In this document: positions 39,989-48,555 of the stretch, one piece after another | Layout of the letters: the number at the start of each line of letters is the position of its first letter | How positions within the stretch are numbered: position 1 is the stretch's first letter | NCBI RefSeq assembly: GCF_016446475.1 | Contig: NZ_JAEHFP010000006.1 | Span: 1-64,000 of the forward strand | Origin: Paracoccus binzhouensis | GTDB taxonomy: Bacteria > Pseudomonadota > Alphaproteobacteria > Rhodobacterales > Rhodobacteraceae | Length of the DNA stretch: 64,000 bases | Direction: 5' to 3' | Translations under genes and position numbers: made by a program | The notes under the pieces: generated by a model | Databases searched by the model: none | Told to the model about the DNA's origin: nothing | The model's input: the letters and a program-made list of their open reading frames with translations, nothing else

Positions 39989-41045
39989 ACCGCGCGCCAG
40001 CGCCCCGCTGCTCTGGCAGGTCGCGACCCCGGTCCTGGCGGTGCTGGCGACGATGATCGGCGGCGGCGCGCTGTTCGCCGCCATGGGCTTCGATCCGCTG
40101 GCCGCGATCCGCACCATCTTCTGGGACCCGCTCTTCGGTCCCGCCGCCGCCTATTCGCGGCCGCAGCTGCTGGTCAAGGCCGGGCCGCTGATCCTGATCG
40201 CCTGCGGCCTGGCGCTGGGGTTCCGCGCCGGGATCTGGAACATCGGCGCCGAGGGGCAATACATCATCGGCGCCATCTGCGGCACTGCGGTGGCGCTGGC
40301 CGCCTATCCGCTGGATGCCTTCTGGATCTTCCCGGCGATGATCCTGGCCGGGGCGCTTGGCGGCTGGGCCTGGGGCATGGTCCCGGCGCTGCTCAGGAAC
40401 TGGTTCGGCGCGTCCGAAATCCTGGTGTCGCTGATGCTGGTCTATGTCGCGCAGAAGGTCGCCGCCTGGATGGCCTTCGGGCCGATGAAGAACCCCAAGG
40501 GCTTCAACTTTCCCGGCTCGCGCAACCTGCAGCAATATGATGCCGCCGCGAACCCCGAGCTGATCGCGGGCTCCGGCCTGCATTGGGGCGGCGTGGCGGC
40601 GGTGCTGGCGCTGGCGGCGACCTGGTTCGTCATGTCGCGCCACGTCCTTGGCTTCCACATCCGCACCGCCGGGGCCGCGCCCCGCGCCGCGCGCTTCGCC
40701 GGCGTCCGGCCCGAGCGTCTGGTGGCGCTGTGCCTGGGCGTCTCGGGCGCGCTGGCGGGGCTCGCCGGGCTGTTCGAGGTCGCGGGCCCGGCCGGCCAGA
40801 TCACCGAGAGCTTCGGCTCGGGCTACGGCTTCACCGCGATCATCGTGGCCTTCCTGGGCCGGCTGCATCCGCTGGGCATCCTGCTGGCCGGCCTGCTCAT
40901 GGCGCTGACCTATATCGGCGGCGAGCTGGCGCAGATGATGCTGAACCTGCCCGCCGCGACGGTGCAGGTCTTCCAGGGGATGTTGCTGTTCTTCCTGCTG
41001 GGCTTCGACATCCTGACCCGCTATCGCATCCGGAGGCGCGCATGA
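39975..41045 (+). CDS. BMP-type ABC importer permease, subunit 1
   Basis: A 356-residue BPD_transp_2 (LivH/RbsC-like) permease with eight to ten hydrophobic segments. Family marks are LGFRAGIWNIGAEGQYIIGA (about 76-95), the coupling region RHVLGFHIRTAGAAPRAARFAG and GYGFTAIIVAFLGRLHPLG. Start ATG (MFRLEPRASAP) is preceded by GGAGGTG within the ATPase coding sequence; its stop overlaps the next permease start by four bases. The YufP-like longer first permease plus shorter second permease is the standard pair in nucleoside BMP importers. Confidence 0.91.
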   Translation: MFRLEPRASAPLLWQVATPVLAVLATMIGGGALFAAMGFDPLAAIRTIFWDPLFGPAAAYSRPQLLVKAGPLILIACGLALGFRAGIWNIGAEGQYIIGAICGTAVALAAYPLDAFWIFPAMILAGALGGWAWGMVPALLRNWFGASEILVSLMLVYVAQKVAAWMAFGPMKNPKGFNFPGSRNLQQYDAAANPELIAGSGLHWGGVAAVLALAATWFVMSRHVLGFHIRTAGAAPRAARFAGVRPERLVALCLGVSGALAGLAGLFEVAGPAGQITESFGSGYGFTAIIVAFLGRLHPLGILLAGLLMALTYIGGELAQMMLNLPAATVQVFQGMLLFFLLGFDILTRYRIRRRA

Positions 41046-41932
41046 TGATCGACCCGCTTTCCGTCTTCATCCTGCTGCTGGGCGCCGCCACGCCGATCCT
41101 GTTCGCGGCCTTGGGCGAGCTGGTCGTCGAACGCGCCGGCGTGTTGAACCTGGGCGTCGAGGGCATGATGATCGGCGGCGCGCTGGCGGGCTTCTCCGCA
41201 GCCCATGCCAGCGGCAGCCCGGCGCTGGGTTTCCTGGCCGCCGCCGTCGCCGGGGCGGCGCTGTCGATGATCTTCGCGGTGCTGACGCAATTCCTGCTGT
41301 CGAACCAGGTCGCCACGGGCCTGGCGCTGACGCTGTTCGGCCTGGGCCTGACCGCCATGTTCGGCAAGCCCTACGAGGGGGTGAAGGCGCCGCCGATGCC
41401 GGCCGGGCCGCTGCAGCTGAACCTGATGATCTGGCTGGGCCTGGCGCTGGTGCCCGCGGTCTGGTGGTTCCTGATGCGCTCGCGCCCCGGCCTCATCCTG
41501 CGCGCGGTGGGCGAGAACCACGACGCTGCCCATGCGCTCGGCTATCCGGTGCGCGCCCTGCGCATCGCCGCCATCGGCTTCGGCGGCGCGCTGGCCGGGA
41601 TGGGTGGCGCCTATATCTCGATCGCCACGGTGCTGCAATGGACCGAGGGCATGACCGCCGGAGCCGGCTGGATCGCGCTGGCCATCGTGGTCTTCGCGCA
41701 ATGGAACCCCTGGGGGGTGCTGGCCGGGGCCTGGCTGTTCGGCGGCGTCACCGTGCTGCAGCTGCGCCTGCAGGCCGCCGGGGTCGCGGTGCCGGTGCAA
41801 TTGCTCAGCATGGCGCCCTATCTGGCCACGATCCTCGTGCTGGTGCTGATCTCGGCCCGGCAGAAATTCGGCCGCTCGGGCGGGGCTGCTGCCCCCGGAT
41901 CGCTGGGCAGGCCCTTCCACGCGCTGCGCTAG
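41042..41932 (+). CDS. BMP-type ABC importer permease, subunit 2
   Basis: A 296-residue polytopic permease of the same family as its neighbour but shorter (YufQ-like). It has LGELVVERAGVLNLGVEGMM near the N-terminus, the coupling helix with LRAVGENHDAAHALGYPV and the GMTAGAGWIALAIVVFAQWNP loop. The start ATG overlaps the preceding stop (ATGA). The binding-protein gene follows after 18 bases. Confidence 0.91.
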   Translation: MMIDPLSVFILLLGAATPILFAALGELVVERAGVLNLGVEGMMIGGALAGFSAAHASGSPALGFLAAAVAGAALSMIFAVLTQFLLSNQVATGLALTLFGLGLTAMFGKPYEGVKAPPMPAGPLQLNLMIWLGLALVPAVWWFLMRSRPGLILRAVGENHDAAHALGYPVRALRIAAIGFGGALAGMGGAYISIATVLQWTEGMTAGAGWIALAIVVFAQWNPWGVLAGAWLFGGVTVLQLRLQAAGVAVPVQLLSMAPYLATILVLVLISARQKFGRSGGAAAPGSLGRPFHALR

Positions 41933-41950
41933 CGCAACCAACAGGAGACC

Positions 41951-43030
41951 ATGATGAACCGCAGAACCCTTCTCGGCAGCGCCGCCGCCCTTGTGGCCGC
42001 CTCGGCCCTGCCCGCCTTTGCCCAGGGTGACAAGCTCAAGGTGGGCTTCATCTATGTCGGGCCGGTGGGCGACGGCGGCTGGACCTATCAGCACGACCTG
42101 GCCCGCCAGGCGGTCGAAAAGGAATATGGCGACCGCGTCGAGACCACCTTCATCGAAAGCGTCCCCGAGGGCGCCGATGCCGAACGCGCCATCACCCAGC
42201 TGGCCCTGTCCGGCCACAAGCTGATCTTCACCACCAGCTTCGGCTTCATGGACGCCACGATCAACGTCGCCAAGAAATTCCCCGACGTGAAGTTCGAGCA
42301 CGCCACCGGCTACAAGACCGCCGAGAACGTCGCCACCTACGACGCCCGCTTCTACGAAGGCCGCGCCGTCATGGGCACCATCGCCGGGCGCATGACCAAG
42401 TCGAACAAGATCGGCTATATCGGCTCCTTCCCGATCCCCGAGGTGGTGCAGGGCATCAACAGCTCCTACCTGCACGCCAAGAAGGTGAACCCGGATGTCG
42501 AGATGAAGGTGGTCTGGGCCTATAGCTGGTTCGACCCCGCCAAGGAGGCCGACGCCGCCGCCGCGCTGATCGCCGAGGGCGTGGACGTGATCCTGCAGCA
42601 CACCGACTCGACCGCGCCGCTGGCCAAGGCGCAGGAGGCGGGCGCCATCGGCTTCGGCCAGGCCAGCGACATGGCGGCCTTCAAGCCCACACCGCGGGTC
42701 TCGTCGATCATCGACAACTGGGCGCCCTACTACGTCAAGCGCGTCGGCGAGGTCCTGGACGGGACCTGGACATCGCATTCGGTCTGGCTGGGCATCGGCG
42801 ACGGCGAGGTCGAGATCGGCGAGATCACCGAGGCCGTGCCCCCCGAGGTCAAGGAAGAGGCGCTGGCGCTGAAGGCACGCATCGCCTCGGGCGAATACCA
42901 CCCCTTCACCGGGCCGCTGAACAAGCAGGACGGCACGTCCTGGCTGGCCGAAGGGGAAAAGGCCAGCGACGAAGACCTGCGCGGCATGAACTTCTATGTC
43001 GAGGGCATCACCGCCCCGATGCCGAAGTGA
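41951..43030 (+). CDS. BMP-family periplasmic substrate-binding protein
   Basis: A 359-residue exported protein of the basic membrane protein (BMP/PnrA) family that binds nucleosides or related ligands. The signal peptide (about 1-24, ALPAFA) begins MMNRRTLLG, an RR-containing motif that could use the Tat route. The mature protein starts with KLKVGFIYVGPVGDGGWTYQ, the typical ligand-contacting first strand, followed by the hinge motifs IFTTSFGFMDATI, KIGYIGSFPIPEV and VDVILQHTDSTAP. The aromatic residues in the site (W, Y, F) suit stacking on a base. It is the last gene of the operon, ending in a clear terminator. Confidence 0.92.
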   Translation: MMNRRTLLGSAAALVAASALPAFAQGDKLKVGFIYVGPVGDGGWTYQHDLARQAVEKEYGDRVETTFIESVPEGADAERAITQLALSGHKLIFTTSFGFMDATINVAKKFPDVKFEHATGYKTAENVATYDARFYEGRAVMGTIAGRMTKSNKIGYIGSFPIPEVVQGINSSYLHAKKVNPDVEMKVVWAYSWFDPAKEADAAAALIAEGVDVILQHTDSTAPLAKAQEAGAIGFGQASDMAAFKPTPRVSSIIDNWAPYYVKRVGEVLDGTWTSHSVWLGIGDGEVEIGEITEAVPPEVKEEALALKARIASGEYHPFTGPLNKQDGTSWLAEGEKASDEDLRGMNFYVEGITAPMPK

Positions 43031-43039
43031 CCAGACGAC

Positions 43040-43065
43040 AAAACCGGGGCTTGCGCCCCGGTTTT
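43040..43065 (+). terminator. Rho-independent terminator of the BMP importer operon
   Basis: AAAACCGGGGC-TTGC-GCCCCGGTTTT is a perfect 11-bp stem with a tetraloop and T run starting ten bases past the BMP gene stop. Its symmetry also lets it end dps transcripts from the other side. Confidence 0.88.
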
Positions 43066-43085
43066 CCGCTACACCGGCAGGGCCG

Positions 43086-43559
43086 TCACTCCAGATGGCT
43101 TTCCAGGAACCACAGGTCCTTGTCGGCGGTGCGCGAGGCGGCGGTGAACAGGTCGGCGGTATCGGCATCGCCGGCCTCGTCGGTGGCGTCGATGGCGGCG
43201 CGCACCTTCTCGCCATAGTCGCGCATCCGCTCGCAGACCGCCTTGATATGGTCTTCGGCCTTTGTCAGGTCGGTCGGATATTCCTTCAGCGTGCTGGCCT
43301 TGGCCACCTTCTCGACCGTGCCGACGGCCACGCCGTCCAGCACCTGCACGCGCTCGGCCATCATGTCCACATGCTCATCCAGCCGCGCCTTGACCGCGTC
43401 GAACAACTCGTGCACCGCGATGAAGTTGCGGCCCTTGACGTTCCAATGCGCCTGCTTGATCGCCGCCGACAGCGCCAGCGCATCGGCCAGACGGGCATTC
43501 AGCTCGGCGATCGCGGTCTTGCGGGCATTGTCGCTAAGCCCTTTGACATTCACAGCCAT
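43086..43559 (-). CDS. dps: Dps-family DNA-binding ferritin-like protein
   Basis: Dps forms dodecamers that oxidise and store iron with peroxide and can coat DNA. The 157 residues form a four-helix bundle with the inter-subunit ferroxidase residues visible in IKQAHWNVKGRNFIAVHELFD (H, then H and D) and DEHVDMMAERVQVLDGVAVG (D, E). The C-terminus ends KDLWFLESHLE, the common Dps ending. The ATG follows AAGGAGAATTTC. A lysine-poor N-terminus suggests weak or no DNA binding. It is monocistronic and convergent with the BMP operon. Confidence 0.93.
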   Translation of the reverse strand: MAVNVKGLSDNARKTAIAELNARLADALALSAAIKQAHWNVKGRNFIAVHELFDAVKARLDEHVDMMAERVQVLDGVAVGTVEKVAKASTLKEYPTDLTKAEDHIKAVCERMRDYGEKVRAAIDATDEAGDADTADLFTAASRTADKDLWFLESHLE

Positions 43560-43681
43560 GAAATTCTCCTTCGTCAGGTTCGCCCTTGAAACGAAGGCCG
43601 GAAGGCGGCGGTTCCCCGCGACGCCGGGTCAAACTGCCGCAGCCTGTGAAACCGGCCCCCGACGGCCGGGAACAGGCCATG

Positions 43682-43716
43682 AAAAAGGGCGGCGCTTCCT
43701 GCGAAGCACCGCCCTT
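43682..43716 (-). terminator. Rho-independent terminator of acpP
   Basis: Read on the minus strand, AAGGGCGGTGCTTC-GCAG-GAAGCGCCGCCCTT is a 14-bp stem with one mismatch followed by TTT. It begins 22 bp past the acpP stop codon. Confidence 0.85.
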
Positions 43717-43737
43717 GAGAATTCGCTCAGAGCAGGA

Positions 43738-43971
43738 TCAGACCGCGCCCTGGATGAACTTCACCGCATCGCCGAAGGTCTGGATCGTCTCGGCGGCGTC
43801 ATCGGGGATCTCGATGCCGAACTCTTCCTCGAACGCCATGACCAGTTCCACGGTATCCAGCGAATCGGCGCCGAGATCGTCGATGAACGAGGCGGTTTCC
43901 GTCACCTTGTCCTCATCGACACCCAGGTGCTCGACGACGATTTTCTTCACGCGATCAGCAATATCGCTCAT
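43738..43971 (-). CDS. acpP: Acyl carrier protein
   Basis: The 77-residue acidic acyl carrier of fatty-acid synthesis. The phosphopantetheine attachment site is S37 in [20 protein letters not shown], nearly invariant among bacterial ACPs. The ATG giving [18 protein letters not shown] has GAGGAAGAG upstream; the frame upstream of it encodes no family sequence. It follows fabG by 136 bp, in the normal fabD-fabG-acpP order, and a strong terminator closes the unit; fabF is not next in this genome segment. Confidence 0.97.
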   Translation of the reverse strand: MSDIADRVKKIVVEHLGVDEDKVTETASFIDDLGADSLDTVELVMAFEEEFGIEIPDDAAETIQTFGDAVKFIQGAV

Positions 43972-44107
43972 GTCTCTTCCTCGTTTTCGCGGGCAATCCG
44001 CCCAGATGTTCCAGCGATTGCCGGTCACAGCCCAGGGCGGTTCCCCTGCAGCCTTGCTTGCGGGATATAGCACGGAGACGTGATCTTGCAACCCGCATAA
44101 ACCATCC

Positions 44108-44845
44108 TCAGATCATCGCCATGCCGCCGTTGACATGCAGCGTGGCGCCGGTGACATAGCCCGCCTCGGGGCTGGCCAGATACAGCACCGCGGCGGCGAT
44201 TTCCTGCGCCGAACCCATGCGCCCGGCGGGGATCTGGGTCAGGATCCGGCCCTTCTGCTCGTCATTCAGCTTGTCGGTCATCGCGGTCTCGATGAAGCCG
44301 GGCGCCACGCAGTTCACGGTGATCCCGCGCGAGGCGACCTCATAGGCCAGGCTCTTCGACATGCCGACCAGGCCCGCCTTGGCGGCAGCATAATTGCCCT
44401 GGCCCGGATTACCCGTCGCGCCGACGACCGAGCCGATGTTCACGATCCGGCCCCAGCGCGCCTTCATCATGCCGCGCAGGACCGCCCGGCACAGCCGGAA
44501 GCTCGAGGTCAGGTTCACCTCGATCACCTGCGCCCATTCCTCGTCCGACATGCGCATGAACAGATTGTCGCGGGTGATGCCGGCATTGTTGACCAGCACG
44601 TCGACCGAGCCCATGGCCTCGGCCGCCGCCTTGGGCAGTGCCTCGACGGCGGCGGCATCCGACAGGTTCGCGGTCACGACATGCGCCCGCGAGCCCAGCT
44701 TCTCGGCCAGCTCGCGCAGCGGCGCCTCGCGCGTGCCCGACAGCGCCACCGTGGCGCCGGCGGCATGCAGCGCCTCGGCCACCGCGCCGCCGATCCCGCC
44801 CGAAGCCCCGGTCACCAGCGCATTCCTGCCCGTCAGATCAAACAT
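44108..44845 (-). CDS. fabG: 3-oxoacyl-[acyl-carrier-protein] reductase
   Basis: FabG reduces 3-oxoacyl-ACP to 3-hydroxyacyl-ACP with NADPH in each elongation cycle. The 245-residue SDR has the cofactor motif TGASGGIG (12-19), NNAGIT, the catalytic serine in [14 protein letters not shown], and the YxxxK pair in [18 protein letters not shown], plus the FabG-typical [12 protein letters not shown]. The ATG is preferred to a TTG one codon upstream; GGAGAAGAG lies before it. Context between fabD and acpP makes the FabG assignment firm compared with the other SDRs in the window. Confidence 0.96.
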   Translation of the reverse strand: MFDLTGRNALVTGASGGIGGAVAEALHAAGATVALSGTREAPLRELAEKLGSRAHVVTANLSDAAAVEALPKAAAEAMGSVDVLVNNAGITRDNLFMRMSDEEWAQVIEVNLTSSFRLCRAVLRGMMKARWGRIVNIGSVVGATGNPGQGNYAAAKAGLVGMSKSLAYEVASRGITVNCVAPGFIETAMTDKLNDEQKGRILTQIPAGRMGSAQEIAAAVLYLASPEAGYVTGATLHVNGGMAMI

Positions 44846-44850
44846 CAAGC

Positions 44851-44873
44851 TCTTCTCCGTTCTCCAAATACCC
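44851..44873 (-). repeat. Dispersed 3'-end repeat, copy 6
   Basis: On the minus strand this reads GGGTATTTGGAGAACGGAG then AAGA, immediately before the fabG start and about 40 bp past the fabD stop, in the direction of transcription. Its AGAAGAG end doubles as the fabG ribosome site. The flanking GGGGGCTCC/GGATGGGGGCGGAGCCCCC stretch can fold. Confidence 0.55.
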
Positions 44874-44909
44874 CCAGGGGAATCCCGCAGGGATGGGGGC
44901 GGAGCCCCC

Positions 44910-45836
44910 TTATGCCTTCAGCGCCGCGATATCGCCCGGCACGCCGATATTCTTCACCACCGCCTCCCTGGCGATGCGCTTGATCATCCCCGACAGCGCC
45001 TTGCCGGCGCCGATCTCCCAGAACTCCGTCACGCCGGCCCCGACCAGGAACTCGACCGACTCGCGCCAGCGCACCGCGCCAGTCACCTGTTCGACCAGCA
45101 GCCGGCGAATGGCGCCGGGCTCGCTCACCGGCTCGGCGCGGACATTGGCGACCAGCGGCACGGCCGGCGCCGCGATCTCGACCGCCGCTAGCGCCTCGGC
45201 CATCACCGCCGCCGCCGGCTGCATCAGCGCCGAATGGAACGGGGCCGAGACCGGCAGCATCAGCGCCCGCTTGGCGCCGCGCTCCTTGGCCAGCGCCGCC
45301 GCGCGCTCCACCGCCGGCTTGTGGCCCGAGATCACCACCTGCGCCGGATCGTTGTCATTGGCGGCCTGGCAGACCTCGCCCTCGGCCGCGTCGCGCGCGA
45401 TCTGGTCGACGGCGGCGAAATCGAGGCCCAGGATCGCCGCCATGGCGCCCTGCCCGACCGGCACCGCCTCCTGCATGGCCTGGCCGCGCAGGCGCAACAG
45501 ACGCGCGGTATCGGCGAGGCTCAGCGCGCCCGCCGCGCAAAGCGCCGAATATTCGCCCAGGCTGTGGCCGGCGACGAAATCCGCATCCGCAATGCCGAAG
45601 CCCTCGGCTTCCAGCGCCCGGAACGCCGCGAGCGAGGTCGCCATCAGCGCCGGCTGGGCGTTCTGGGTCAGGGTCAGGGTCTCGATGTCGCCGTTCCAGA
45701 TCAGCTCGGACAGGCTTTCGCCCAATGCCTCGTCCACCTCGGCGAAGACCGCCCGCGCCGCCGGATAGGCCTCGGCCAGCTCGCGCCCCATGCCGACGAC
45801 CTGGGCGCCCTGCCCCGGAAATACGAATGCCCGCAT
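44910..45836 (-). CDS. fabD: Malonyl-CoA:ACP transacylase
   Basis: FabD loads malonyl groups onto ACP. The 308 residues begin MRAFVFPGQGAQVVGMG with the family PGQGAQ motif, have the nucleophile S92 in AGHSLGEYSAL, and a catalytic His near 203 in PVSAPFHSALM. The conserved Gln of the oxyanion hole is in PGQGAQ and a further Arg in RLRGQAMQEAV binds the malonyl carboxylate. Length is standard. It heads the fabD-fabG-acpP unit and lies 72 bp after the kinase gene in the same direction. Confidence 0.97.
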   Translation of the reverse strand: MRAFVFPGQGAQVVGMGRELAEAYPAARAVFAEVDEALGESLSELIWNGDIETLTLTQNAQPALMATSLAAFRALEAEGFGIADADFVAGHSLGEYSALCAAGALSLADTARLLRLRGQAMQEAVPVGQGAMAAILGLDFAAVDQIARDAAEGEVCQAANDNDPAQVVISGHKPAVERAAALAKERGAKRALMLPVSAPFHSALMQPAAAVMAEALAAVEIAAPAVPLVANVRAEPVSEPGAIRRLLVEQVTGAVRWRESVEFLVGAGVTEFWEIGAGKALSGMIKRIAREAVVKNIGVPGDIAALKA

Positions 45837-45908
45837 CGCGGAATCCCTTCTGTCTCATGTCCTTGTGACAGCCTTAGCCCGCGACGGAACGTCCCGCAAC
45901 CGCGCCGC

Positions 45909-47249
45909 TCAGCGCGGAATGACGATCTCGGCCCGCAAGCCGCCCAACCGCTCGCCCTCGCCCAGCCGCAGCTGACCGCCATGGGCGCGGGCGATGTCGG
46001 CGGCGATGGACAGGCCCAGCCCCACGCCCTGGCCGCGGTTCTGGTTCCTGGCCGGATCCAGCCGGGTGAAGGGTTTCAGCGCCTCCTCGCGCTTCTCGGG
46101 CGGGATACCGGGTCCGTCATCCTCGACCGAGATGCGGAAATAGCTCGGCCCCAGCGCCGCATCGACCTCGGCCCGCTCGCCATAGCGCACGGCATTGCCG
46201 ATCAGGTTCTCGACGGCGCGGCGCAGGCTGTCGCGGCTGAAGGTGGCGCGGCCGGCCTCGTCCCCCGTCAACTCGTGCAGCACCACCCGCTGGCCGCCGC
46301 GTTGCGCATCGGCAACGATGCCGCGCAGGAAGTCCAGCGCCGGCACCGGCTCGGGCGGCGCGTCCTGGGCCGCGTCGCGGGCATGGTCCAGGAAGGCGTC
46401 GACCATGGTGCCCATCGCCGCCACGTCGCTTTCCAGCGCCGCGATCTCATCCGGCTCGGGCGGATAGTCGGGGCTCAGCATCGACAGGCCCAGCCGCAGC
46501 CGGGTCAAGGGCGTCCTCAGATCGTGGCTCACGCCGGACAGCATCTGCTTGCGCTGCTCGTTCTGGCGCTCGATCCGGGCGCGCATCTCCAGGAAGGCGG
46601 TGCCGGCGCTGCGGATCTCGCTGGCGCCGCCGGGGCGATAGGGGATGATCCGGCCCTTGCCGTATTCCTCGGCGGCGCGGGCCAGGCGCTTGATCGGCCG
46701 CAGCTGGTTGCGCAGGAAGATGGTCGCGATGGCGGTCATCAGCAGCGAGGTGCCGATCATCAGCACCAGCAGCTGATGCGGGTTCGAGGCGCTGACCCGC
46801 ACCCGCGGAAACACCAGCTGATAGGGGCCCCAGCGGCCCTGCAGCGTCACCCGCACCTCGCGGCGCTGACCCAGATCGACGGCGCGCACATCGGCGACCT
46901 TCTCGTGCAACTCGGCGATGACGATGCGCCCCGAAAGGTCGTAGAAGACCCGCCGATCCTGCCCCCCGGATTCGGCCGGCAGGATCAGCTGCAGGCCCAG
47001 GGGCGCGGTCACCTGCGCCGCCGCCGCCCGCGCCGCGGCGACATCCGGGGCGGCGTCGATGCGGCTGGCGACCAGCCCGATCTCGCTGGCCATGCCCGAG
47101 GTCATCTGCCGGGTCACGTCCTCGAAATGCCGCTGCAGGAACATGACGGTGACGACCACGGTCACCACCACCACCGGCAGGAACAGGATCAGCGCCGCCC
47201 GCCCGTAGAGGCCGCGCGGCATGACCCGTTTCAGCCAGTCGAAATTCAT
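45909..47249 (-). CDS. EnvZ-like membrane sensor histidine kinase (orphan)
   Basis: A 446-residue two-transmembrane sensor kinase: TM1 at about 17-38, a periplasmic domain of about 120 residues, TM2 at about 160-179, a HAMP domain (RNQLRPIKRLARAAEEYGKG) and a HisKA dimerisation domain with H242 in SGVSHDLRTPLTRLRLGL. The HATPase has N-box NLIGNAVRYGERA, G1 VEDDGPGIPPEKRE and G2 GVGLGLSIAADIARAHGG. The pattern SHDLRTPLTRLR is EnvZ-like. No response regulator gene adjoins it: fabD lies downstream and a divergent MBL-fold gene upstream. The ATG chosen is MNFDWLKRV, as an earlier start adds five arginine-rich residues. Its partner is probably an OmpR-like regulator elsewhere. Confidence 0.9.
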   Translation of the reverse strand: MNFDWLKRVMPRGLYGRAALILFLPVVVVTVVVTVMFLQRHFEDVTRQMTSGMASEIGLVASRIDAAPDVAAARAAAAQVTAPLGLQLILPAESGGQDRRVFYDLSGRIVIAELHEKVADVRAVDLGQRREVRVTLQGRWGPYQLVFPRVRVSASNPHQLLVLMIGTSLLMTAIATIFLRNQLRPIKRLARAAEEYGKGRIIPYRPGGASEIRSAGTAFLEMRARIERQNEQRKQMLSGVSHDLRTPLTRLRLGLSMLSPDYPPEPDEIAALESDVAAMGTMVDAFLDHARDAAQDAPPEPVPALDFLRGIVADAQRGGQRVVLHELTGDEAGRATFSRDSLRRAVENLIGNAVRYGERAEVDAALGPSYFRISVEDDGPGIPPEKREEALKPFTRLDPARNQNRGQGVGLGLSIAADIARAHGGQLRLGEGERLGGLRAEIVIPR

Positions 47250-47307
47250 CGCCCTTCGCCTCATTGCGGCCTTGGAAAACCGGCCGGCCCGCGTCTAGGT
47301 TAGCGGC

Positions 47308-48174
47308 ATGACAAGCGCCGAGAAAGCCCTGCGGATCATCACCGCCGACAATCCCTCGCCCCTGACCGGGCCGGGCACCAACACCTTCCTGCTGGGACGC
47401 GACCAGGTCGCGGTGATCGATCCCGGCCCCGACCTGCCCGCCCATCGCCAGGCGATCCTGACCGCGGCCGGGCCCGGGCGGATCAGCCATATCTTCGTGA
47501 CCCATGCGCATCTGGATCATTCCGGCGGCGCCCGCGCCCTGGCCCGGGCGACCGGCGCGCCGATCCTGGGCTTCGGCGCGGCGGAGGCCGGCCGCTCGGC
47601 GGTGATGGAGCGCCTGGCGCAGGAGGGCGGCATCGCCGGCGGCGAGGGGCTGGACCGCGACTTCCTGCCCGATATCGCCCTGGCGGACGGCGCCGCGGTC
47701 GAAAGCGACGAATGGCGGCTGACCGCGCTGCACACGCCCGGCCATTTCGCCGGCCATCTGAGCTTTCGCCACGAGGCGACGATCTTTTGCGGCGACGTGG
47801 TGATGGGCTGGTCCTCGACGCTGATCTCGCCCCCGGACGGAGATCTGGCGGATTACTTCCGCTCGCTGGCGCGGCTCGATTCGGCGGGGGCGCGGCTTCT
47901 GCTGCCGGCGCATGGCGAGGCGGTGGGCGATCCCGCGGCGCGGCTGGCCGAGCTTGCCGCGCATCGCCGCGCGCGCACGGCGCAGATCCTGTCGGCCCTG
48001 CGGGAGGGCCCTGCCACGGCCGAAAGCCTCGCGCGGCGAATCTACGAGGTCGCGCCTGCGCTGATTCCCGCCGCCACCCGCAACGTGCTGGCGCATCTGA
48101 TCGCGCTGTCCGAGCTTGGCGCGGTCTCGACCCCCGGCCAGATCGCGACGGATTCGGTGTTTTCCGCGCATTGA
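47308..48174 (+). CDS. Metallo-beta-lactamase-fold hydrolase (LACTB2-like)
   Basis: A 288-residue di-zinc hydrolase. The signature THAHLDHSGG gives ligands H66, H68, D70 and H71; further ligands are in HTPGHFAGHLSF and the D in FCGDVVMGW, with a late His in LLPAHGEAV. The C-terminal 80 residues are a winged-helix-like LACTB2 domain (RRARTAQILSALREGPATAE). LACTB2 relatives are RNA endonucleases or general thioesterase-like hydrolases, so the substrate is open. It diverges from the sensor kinase gene across 58 bp and lies 106 bp before the tRNA. Confidence 0.9.
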   Translation: MTSAEKALRIITADNPSPLTGPGTNTFLLGRDQVAVIDPGPDLPAHRQAILTAAGPGRISHIFVTHAHLDHSGGARALARATGAPILGFGAAEAGRSAVMERLAQEGGIAGGEGLDRDFLPDIALADGAAVESDEWRLTALHTPGHFAGHLSFRHEATIFCGDVVMGWSSTLISPPDGDLADYFRSLARLDSAGARLLLPAHGEAVGDPAARLAELAAHRRARTAQILSALREGPATAESLARRIYEVAPALIPAATRNVLAHLIALSELGAVSTPGQIATDSVFSAH

Positions 48175-48280
48175 GCGCCGGGTCACGGAAGCGCCGCGCG
48201 GATTCTGCCCCGGGGGGCGAAAAAAATCCGCGAACCCCTCTGGACGACCCGAAACAGCGCGGCTATACAGCGCCCCGTGT

Positions 48281-48355
48281 TCCGGCGTAGCTCAGCGGTA
48301 GAGCAGTTGACTGTTAATCAATTGGTCGTAGGTTCGATCCCTACCGCCGGAGCCA
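48281..48355 (+). tRNA. tRNA-Asn (anticodon GTT)
   Basis: A full cloverleaf can be drawn: acceptor TCCGGCG/CGCCGGA, D-arm GCTC-AGCGGTA-GAGC, anticodon arm GTTGA-CTGTTAA-TCAAT with GTT at 48313-48315, a five-base variable loop, and T-arm GTAGG-TTCGATC-CCTAC. Discriminator G and CCA are encoded (48352-48355). It is the last core-like feature before a phage/IS scrap heap, so its 3' half is the probable integration site of the lost element. Confidence 0.97.
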
Positions 48356-48485
48356 AAAATCCCTGAAAACCAGAGATTTGTGAGCAAGCCCTCACGGGCT
48401 TTCCTCGTTCATGCAGTCTGGGAAACACCAGGGGAACAGGGGATGCCTTGTCGTTCCCCATTCCGTGATCCGGCCGGCACCAACG

Positions 48486-48513
48486 AAAACGCCCCGACCT
48501 TGCGACCGGGGCG
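48486..48513 (-). terminator. Rho-independent terminator of the phage-gene remnant
   Basis: On the minus strand CGCCCCG-GTCGCAAGGT-CGGGGCG is followed by TTTT. It lies about 42 bp past the stop codon of the DUF2190 remnant and in the right direction, an intact control element left from the prophage. Confidence 0.65.
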
Positions 48514-48523
48514 CTGCTCATGT

Positions 48524-48538
48524 GGCAAGTTACTTGCC
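48524..48538. repeat. 15-bp palindrome near the phage remnant
   Basis: GGCAAGT-T-ACTTGCC is a perfect 7-bp inverted repeat around one base, between the remnant stop codon and its terminator. It may be an additional hairpin in the 3' region or a recombination/operator site. No second copy is apparent in the window. Confidence 0.35.
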
Positions 48539-48555
48539 CATCAGCGGGCCACGGT

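Noticed and set aside
38474..43030. BMP importer as a novel system
   Set aside because: Order and motifs match the common nucleoside-type ABC importer (double ATPase, two permeases, BMP receptor); nothing unusual beyond a GTG start.
46447..48186. Minus-strand open frame of 579 codons across the kinase/MBL gap
   Set aside because: Its first half is antisense to the MBL gene and its second half is a shifted frame of the kinase.
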